Shown one piece after another: positions 59,341 to 64,000 of a DNA stretch of 64,000 nucleotides. The notes below the pieces were generated by a model. That model searched no databases. It was not told where the DNA came from and saw only the letters and a list, made by a program, of their open reading frames with translations. Positions within the stretch are counted from its first letter, which is position 1. Every line of letters begins with the position of its first letter. Source of the DNA: Leptolyngbya subtilissima AS-A7 (lineage in GTDB: Bacteria; Cyanobacteriota; Cyanobacteriia; Phormidesmidales; Phormidesmidaceae); assembly GCF_039962255.1 (NCBI RefSeq), contig NZ_JAMPKY010000001.1, positions 868,001 to 932,000 on the forward strand. The letters run 5' to 3'. Both the position numbers and the translations under genes were made by a program.

Positions 59341-60696
59341 ATGGGGCAAACACCGGCAACACCAGCTACCGGCGGGACGGTGGCCATTCGTGGAGCGCTG
59401 TTAGACTGCATAGCCGATCCCTTTTACGAACCTGAAGCTCAGGCTGTGCGCTATATCCCTGATGGGCTGCTCGTGGTGCAGGATGGGCACATTGCGGCCC
59501 TAGGTTCTTATGAGGAGGTGTCTCCCACCCTAGGCGACATCCCCATCAGCGACTACACCGGCAAGCTGATTACCCCCGGTTTCATCGACACCCACATTCA
59601 CTACCCCCAAACGGGCATGATGGCCGCCTACGGCGAGCAGCTGCTGGAGTGGCTAAATCGCTACACCTTCCCGACCGAAGGCAAGTTTGCTGACCCCGCC
59701 TATGCTCGCTCTGTAGCCGAGCTGTTTCTCGACGAGCTGTTGAAAAATGGCACTACTACAGCCCTGGTATTTGCGGCCGTATTTCCCCAATCGGTGGATG
59801 CGTTTTTTGAGGCTGCCGAGGACCGACACCTGCGCATGATCAGTGGCAAGGTGATGATGGATCGCAACGCCCCCGACTATCTCAGTGATACGGCCCAGTC
59901 CTCCTACGATGAGTCGAAGGCGCTGATTGAGAAATGGCATAACCGGGGGCGATTGCTCTACGCCGTCACCCCTCGGTTCGCGGCTACCTCTAGCGAAGCC
60001 CAGCTGAAGCTGGCGGCCCAGCTGCTCGATGAATTTCCCGATGTCTACCTGCATACCCACCTGTCAGAAAATGTTAGTGAGGTGGCCTGGATTCAGGAGA
60101 TGTTTCCCCAGTATCAGGGGTATCTGGATGTCTACGATCAGACGGGGCTGGTGCGAGAGCGATCGCTGTTTGCCCACGGCGTGCAGCTCACCGATGCCGA
60201 GTTTCGGCGGCTCTCTGAAGCCAAGGCGGCGATTTCCTTCTGTCCCACCTCTAACCTGTTTCTTGGCAGCGGCCTATTTCGCATCGAGCAGGCTAAAAAT
60301 CCCGCGCATCCGGTCAAATTAGGCCTAGGCACCGACGTGGGCGCGGGCACCAGCTTTTCAATGCTGCAAACCACTAACGAGGCCTACAAGGTGGCCCAGC
60401 TGCGGGGGCAAAAGCTTTCGGCCTTTAAGGCACTGTTTCTCGCCACCCTGGGTGGAGCCAGGGCGCTGTGTCTGGAAGACAAGCTGGGCAGCTTTGACCC
60501 CGGCAAGGAGGCCGACTTTGTGGTGCTCGACCCTCAAGCTACGCCATTGCTGGCGCTGCGGAACCAGTCCGGGATTCCTGGAACCTTGGAGGCAATGGCA
60601 GATCTGCTGTTTTCGCTAGTGATTATGGGGGGCGATCGCGCCGTCACCGCCACCTATGTCCTGGGCAAGGTAGCCTACAGCTCAGAATCTCCCTGA
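59341..60696 (+). CDS. guaD: Guanine deaminase
   Basis: A 451-residue amidohydrolase. Zinc ligands are in DTHIHYPQ, HTHLSEN (about residue 236), the HGV block (SLFAHGVQLTD) and the catalytic Asp of GLGTDVGAGTSFSMLQ. The TYxFPTEGKFADP region and KLITPGFIDTHIHYPQ are typical of GuaD. It hydrolyses guanine to xanthine plus ammonia. ATG 59341 is used; GTG 59329 adds four residues and neither has a clear ribosome site. The 3' end overlaps the kaiC 3' end by 22 nt, tail to tail. Together with the BMP importer it suggests purine or urea-type nitrogen salvage. Confidence 0.93.
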   Translation: MGQTPATPATGGTVAIRGALLDCIADPFYEPEAQAVRYIPDGLLVVQDGHIAALGSYEEVSPTLGDIPISDYTGKLITPGFIDTHIHYPQTGMMAAYGEQLLEWLNRYTFPTEGKFADPAYARSVAELFLDELLKNGTTTALVFAAVFPQSVDAFFEAAEDRHLRMISGKVMMDRNAPDYLSDTAQSSYDESKALIEKWHNRGRLLYAVTPRFAATSSEAQLKLAAQLLDEFPDVYLHTHLSENVSEVAWIQEMFPQYQGYLDVYDQTGLVRERSLFAHGVQLTDAEFRRLSEAKAAISFCPTSNLFLGSGLFRIEQAKNPAHPVKLGLGTDVGAGTSFSMLQTTNEAYKVAQLRGQKLSAFKALFLATLGGARALCLEDKLGSFDPGKEADFVVLDPQATPLLALRNQSGIPGTLEAMADLLFSLVIMGGDRAVTATYVLGKVAYSSESP

Positions 60697-62231
60697 ACCC
60701 CTTGAATAATCCGCGATAGCTCACTCTTCTCATCCACCGCGATCCGAGTGGGCGAACCGCTGATAATCCGCTCCAGGTTGCGGAAGGAGTCTTTGATATC
60801 TGGCCCCTGGTTGTTGATCGTGTACTCGCGAATGCCCTTGTCGTGCCACGAGCCGCGCATCTTAAACACGTTGATCGCCCGCGACAGCTCGCCCCGCACC
60901 TCCACGTATTGCAGCATCAAAATCGTGTCGGTAATGGTGGAAATGTGCGACTCGGTAATCGAGTGCAGCCCCATAAACTGCTCAGTGGTGTTGGTGAAGA
61001 AGCCCGTGATCTCCTCCTGCTTAGCAAAGCCCGTCACGCCAATCACAAACTGCCGAAAAGAGTTGTTGCTGACGCCGCGATCGAGGGCCGACAGCGAGTC
61101 GATCGCCACCCGCGAGGGCTTGAACTGGGAGATCTCGGTCTTGATGATTTGCAGGTGGTCTTCTAAACCCGCCGACTCGGGGTAAGCGCAGATGATCTTC
61201 AGCAGCCCCTGCTCCTCCATGGCCTCAAAGTCGACCCCCCAGGAGTAGGCGTTGCGGGAGAGCTGGGCGCGCGACTCTTCGTAAGCAAACAAGATCGCCC
61301 GCTCGCCACTCTTGCAGCCATCCACCAGGAACTTGCTGACCAGCAGGGTCTTGCCCGTGCCCGTGGCTCCGGTCGCCAAAATGATCGAGTCTTTGAAGAA
61401 ACCACCGCCGCACATTTCGTCTAACGTCGGCACCCCCGACGACACCCGCGCGTTAGACGATCGCTGGGTTAGCTGCATTGCCCCCAGCGGGAAGATATTG
61501 ACGCCGCCGTTGGTAATCGTGAACGGGTACTCTCCCTTCATGTGGGTGGTGCCCCGCAGCTTGAGAATTTCGATGGTGCGGCGGCGGCGCTCCCCCTCTA
61601 GGGCGTTGCGCACAATCACCACGTTGTCTGAGACAAACTCCTCGACCCCAAAGCGGGCTACCGGGCCGTACTCATCCAGGCGCTCGGTGGTCATCACCGT
61701 GGTTACGCCCATCAGCTTTAAGCGGGCCACCAGGCGGAAGATTTCGCGCCGCACCACCGAGGCGGCATCGTACTGCTGAAATACCGCCGTCACCGAGTCG
61801 ATGGAGACCCGCCGCGCCTTGTATTTACGGATGGCGTACTGAATACGTTCAATTAGCGCCGATAGGTCAAAGTTGCCCACCACGTCCTGGCCCTCGGGGT
61901 CGGGGGAGGCGTCGAGAATAAACAGCTTGCCGTCGTCCACTAAGCGCTGCAAGTCCCAGCCAAAGCTGTAGGCGTTTTGAATGATGTCTTCGGGAGATTC
62001 TTCGAAGGTGACAAACACTCCCGGTTCGTCAAACTCCGTGATGCCGTTATAGATAAACTGCACCGCGAACAGCGTCTTACCGGTCCCCGAGGTGCCGCTT
62101 ACCAGGGTCGATCGCCCCGCTGGCATGCCCCCGTGGCTGATGTCATCGAAGCCTTCAATGAGGGTGCGAATTTTACGCACGCCTGGAGGGTGGGAGGATG
62201 GCTGCAAATCGGTTTGGTCAGAATCTGTCAT
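60675..62231 (-). CDS. kaiC: Circadian clock ATPase/kinase KaiC
   Basis: The 518-residue double RecA-like ATPase. Walker A motifs are GTSGTGKT (Lys52, CI) and GATGTGKT (Lys294, CII); catalytic Glu pairs are Glu77-Glu78 and Glu318-Glu319. The phosphorylation site is Ser431-Thr432 with Thr426 nearby (TESHISTITDT), at exactly the Synechococcus numbering. The C-terminal A-loop and KaiA-binding tail is GIREYTINNQGPDIKD onward. Its daily phosphorylation cycle, driven by KaiA and reversed by KaiB, is the cyanobacterial oscillator; output goes through SasA to RpaA, which is also in this window (16806-17519). It is separated from kaiB by 169 nt and shares its last 22 nt with guaD. Confidence 0.98.
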   Translation of the reverse strand: MTDSDQTDLQPSSHPPGVRKIRTLIEGFDDISHGGMPAGRSTLVSGTSGTGKTLFAVQFIYNGITEFDEPGVFVTFEESPEDIIQNAYSFGWDLQRLVDDGKLFILDASPDPEGQDVVGNFDLSALIERIQYAIRKYKARRVSIDSVTAVFQQYDAASVVRREIFRLVARLKLMGVTTVMTTERLDEYGPVARFGVEEFVSDNVVIVRNALEGERRRRTIEILKLRGTTHMKGEYPFTITNGGVNIFPLGAMQLTQRSSNARVSSGVPTLDEMCGGGFFKDSIILATGATGTGKTLLVSKFLVDGCKSGERAILFAYEESRAQLSRNAYSWGVDFEAMEEQGLLKIICAYPESAGLEDHLQIIKTEISQFKPSRVAIDSLSALDRGVSNNSFRQFVIGVTGFAKQEEITGFFTNTTEQFMGLHSITESHISTITDTILMLQYVEVRGELSRAINVFKMRGSWHDKGIREYTINNQGPDIKDSFRNLERIISGSPTRIAVDEKSELSRIIQGVQGDSEL

Positions 62232-62400
62232 GGGAGATCGCTAAGGTCATGGGCAGCGGGCCGCCCTTAATAAACTACAGGACATCTTGAGGATTAAGCA
62301 TACCCCGAACCGGCTGCCCAACCGGATTTAAGCCAGCTGTCCCCAGACGTCAGACGTCCCTTGCCAGCCATCGGGGACTTGCTCACTGGAGCCGGAGTCG

Positions 62401-62715
62401 CTAGCCGTAGATATCGTCTTCGCGCAGCTCATCGTAGAGCAGGTCGAGGCCAATCAGCACGCGCTCGCGGTCCGACAGGTCACCAATAATTTTGCGCACT
62501 GGAGGTGGCAGAATTTTGGCTAGGGTGGGGGTCGCCAAGATTTTGTCTTCCTCGGCTAGCTGAGGATTTTTCAGCACGTCGATCACCTTGAGGGCATAGA
62601 CGCCCTGAAACTCTTCTTCAAGAATGTTGTTGAGGGTCTTGAGGGCGCGAATAGAGTTGGGAGTATTGCCCGCGACGTAAAGCTTAAGGATGTAAGTCTT
62701 TTTGATGGAGCTCAT
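62401..62715 (-). CDS. kaiB: Circadian clock protein KaiB
   Basis: A 104-residue fold-switching protein: [40 protein letters not shown] and [20 protein letters not shown]. Prolines 63 and 70-72 in the fold-switch region are conserved. It binds KaiC CI and sequesters KaiA at night. AGAGGG lies 4-5 nt before ATG 62715, which excludes the longer frame from 62742. It lies 71 nt downstream of the kaiA stop. Confidence 0.98.
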   Translation of the reverse strand: MSSIKKTYILKLYVAGNTPNSIRALKTLNNILEEEFQGVYALKVIDVLKNPQLAEEDKILATPTLAKILPPPVRKIIGDLSDRERVLIGLDLLYDELREDDIYG

Positions 62716-62786
62716 AGAACCCTCTGGGCTAAGCAGGAACAAGCATGATTGTATCGAGAGTTTTTAGGTCAAGGACCGCGATCGCC

Positions 62787-63668
62787 CTAGGGTTCACGGG
62801 GGATCGATCGTCGGTACATTTCGCACAGGTGGGCAATGACGTCGATCAGGGTGAGGCGGTAGTCTAGCAAGATCTCTTCACTGCGCCCCTCTAGTTTGAG
62901 CTGTTTTGAGAAGTGATCCATCAGCTCCATATGAATTTCAACGATCTGAGCCACGGATATATCGGCCATGAACGCCTGATCGACAAAGTCGTCGATCAGC
63001 TGGTTGAGGTTGATTTTCGCATCCTTGGCGAAATAGCCCAAGACAATAGTGCGGTAGTCGGTCTTGAGCTGACCCAGAAACGCCGCGCGGTCATCGGGGC
63101 TCATGTGGCGCAAAAAAGAGCCGGGACTGCGCTTGTAATAGACTCCTAGATATCCTAACCGGGCTTTAAGTTTTTCTGTCAGGCGATGTTGCTGAGCGCT
63201 CAGGCTATTGGAGAAACCGTCAGCTTTGTCAGCGGCGGTTGGCGGTGGAGCCTTAGGGTTGGGTAGTTGTAAAAATCCTTGGATGGCATCCTGAATCACC
63301 TGGTCAAGCTGGGGCAGGGCATCGACAGCGCGATGCACTAGGGCTCCGGGGTAGGGTTCAGTGCCGGTAAGGGGGACTGCGTTGGTCTCTGGCAGCGGTT
63401 CAGCGGTGGAGTTAGGCGCACCAATCAGCACCACCACCGGCAGCATCAGGCCAAGCTGGATCAGCGCCGGACGCAGAGCCCGTTGCCAAACCTCGTTATC
63501 GACCACTAAGCAATCGGGTAGATCTGGACGACTCCGTAGCCAGTCTAAGACGTCGCCGAGCACAGCCGTTTGATGCACTACATAACGGCTAGGATCCAGA
63601 TTCAGTTCGGGACCTGGTTTGGCCTGATCACCATGGGTCAGGATACAGATTTGAAGGGGAGCAACCAA
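62787..63668 (-). CDS. kaiA: Circadian clock protein KaiA
   Basis: A 293-residue protein. The N-terminal pseudo-receiver-like domain (1-135; LQICILTHGDQAKPG, DCLVVDNEVWQRALRPALIQ) is joined by a Pro/Ala-rich linker to the conserved helical C-terminal domain (LTEKLKARLGYLGVYYKRSP, VAQIVEIHMELMDHFSKQLK, DYRLTLIDVIAHLCEMYRRS). The C-terminal domain binds KaiC's tail and stimulates its phosphorylation. Full length, as in S. elongatus. The only in-frame start that keeps the N-terminus is TTG 63668; no ATG or GTG lies between the preceding in-frame stop and it. It is divergent from the gene at 63860. Confidence 0.97.
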   Translation of the reverse strand: MVAPLQICILTHGDQAKPGPELNLDPSRYVVHQTAVLGDVLDWLRSRPDLPDCLVVDNEVWQRALRPALIQLGLMLPVVVLIGAPNSTAEPLPETNAVPLTGTEPYPGALVHRAVDALPQLDQVIQDAIQGFLQLPNPKAPPPTAADKADGFSNSLSAQQHRLTEKLKARLGYLGVYYKRSPGSFLRHMSPDDRAAFLGQLKTDYRTIVLGYFAKDAKINLNQLIDDFVDQAFMADISVAQIVEIHMELMDHFSKQLKLEGRSEEILLDYRLTLIDVIAHLCEMYRRSIPREP

Positions 63669-63859
63669 GGGGTGACAGGGGTAAGCGGGATAGGAAAATG
63701 CCAGGAACGACGTTCAAGGCAAAACAGCCAGAACCCATCTGGGCCAGAACGTACTACACCGGCCTGAAAGGTATCAGGATATTGTCAATTGTAAAGGGTG
63801 GTTGCCAGAATACAGCCTACCCCCTAAACCTGGAAGCAAACCCTTCGGGGAATACGCCT

Positions 63860-64000
63860 ATGGCGCTGCCGCCCCTCGACCATGTTTTGAGCCCTGTTCC
63901 GGCCTACGGTTTAACGACTCCCCTGGGCAAGATTGCCGATGACCTAGGGCAGCCGGGGGCAGCAACTCCCAGCCATATCATTGTGGTCAACGACGAGCAG
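63860..64000 (+). CDS. N-terminus of a gene running off the right edge (possible signalling protein)
   Basis: ATG 63860 opens an uninterrupted frame to the end of the window (47 codons), with GGGGA about 9 nt upstream. It reads MALPPLDHVLSPVPAYGLTT, then PLGKIADDLGQPGAATPSHI, then IVVNDEQ. The pattern 'PLGKIADDL...HIIVVND' resembles the beginning of a CBS domain as found at the N-terminus of some cyanobacterial PAS/CBS histidine kinases, but too little is visible to name it. It is divergent from kaiA with 191 nt between. Confidence 0.7.
   Translation, partial: MALPPLDHVLSPVPAYGLTTPLGKIADDLGQPGAATPSHIIVVNDEQ

Noticed and set aside
1..64000. CRISPR arrays, insertion sequences, prophage or integrase genes
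   Set aside because: No regularly spaced direct repeats and no transposase, integrase or phage structural motifs were found on either strand.

Overview
The window is cyanobacterial chromosome. The evidence is a complete kaiA-kaiB-kaiC clock cluster, the clock output regulator RpaA, Ycf37, SipA, PxcA, a helical carotenoid protein, SbtA/SbtB-type bicarbonate genes, and many copies of the HIP1 octamer GCGATCGC inside and between genes. The moderately high GC content and short G/C-rich spacer repeats suggest a Leptolyngbya/Nodosilinea-like filamentous lineage, but that placement is inference. No transposase, prophage, CRISPR array or rRNA gene is visible.

Layout. 1-3.0 kb: the 5' part of a very large PAS/GAF multi-sensor on the minus strand that runs off the left edge. 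3.7-7.1 kb: a small membrane protein, TspO, an aldo/keto reductase and an SDR. 7.2-16.6 kb: a stress-flavoured accessory stretch with DUF2231 and DUF2243 membrane proteins, a GH13 enzyme, two paralogous glycine-zipper stress proteins, a Gfo/Idh oxidoreductase, a lipoprotein and very small charged proteins. 16.8-23 kb: housekeeping genes (rpaA, tRNA-Asn, rpmI-rplT, a periplasmic binding protein, ycf37, thiE, thiS, DUF1517). 23-33.4 kb: ExoD, a type II P-type ATPase, a degenerate P-loop protein, a thioesterase, cbiT overlapping an ADP-ribosylglycohydrolase, a RemA-like protein, a five-bladed-propeller glycosidase relative and pxcA.

33.9-38.3 kb is a tightly coupled five-gene operon: two DUF2231 proteins followed by ctaC-ctaD-ctaE of the alternative respiratory terminal oxidase. 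Subunit II lacks the CuA ligands and subunit I carries the A2-type YSHPAV motif. 38.4-43 kb holds a GMC oxidoreductase, a Tat-exported beta-carbonic anhydrase, a divergent SbtA with a P-II-like SbtB partner, and a helical carotenoid protein.

43.4-50.6 kb is a seven-gene minus-strand operon. It encodes a BMP-type ABC importer (binding protein, two permeases, double ATPase), two isochorismatase-fold amidohydrolases, one of them close to biuret hydrolase, and a cupin. It looks like uptake and hydrolysis of a small nitrogen-rich compound. A guanine deaminase lies about 10 kb away. 50.8-54.6 kb is a 1247-residue STAND NTPase with 14 WD40 repeats. The right end holds sipA, small conserved proteins, glgA, a TPR protein, guaD, kaiCBA on the minus strand, and the first 47 codons of a divergent gene.

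Integration: the clock core (KaiABC) and its output regulator (RpaA) lie within about 47 kb of each other, together with glycogen metabolism, inorganic-carbon uptake and alternative respiration genes. Several genes start at GTG or TTG, and two genes too short for routine ORF calling were found by reading the minus strand (13975-14112 and 55622-55798).
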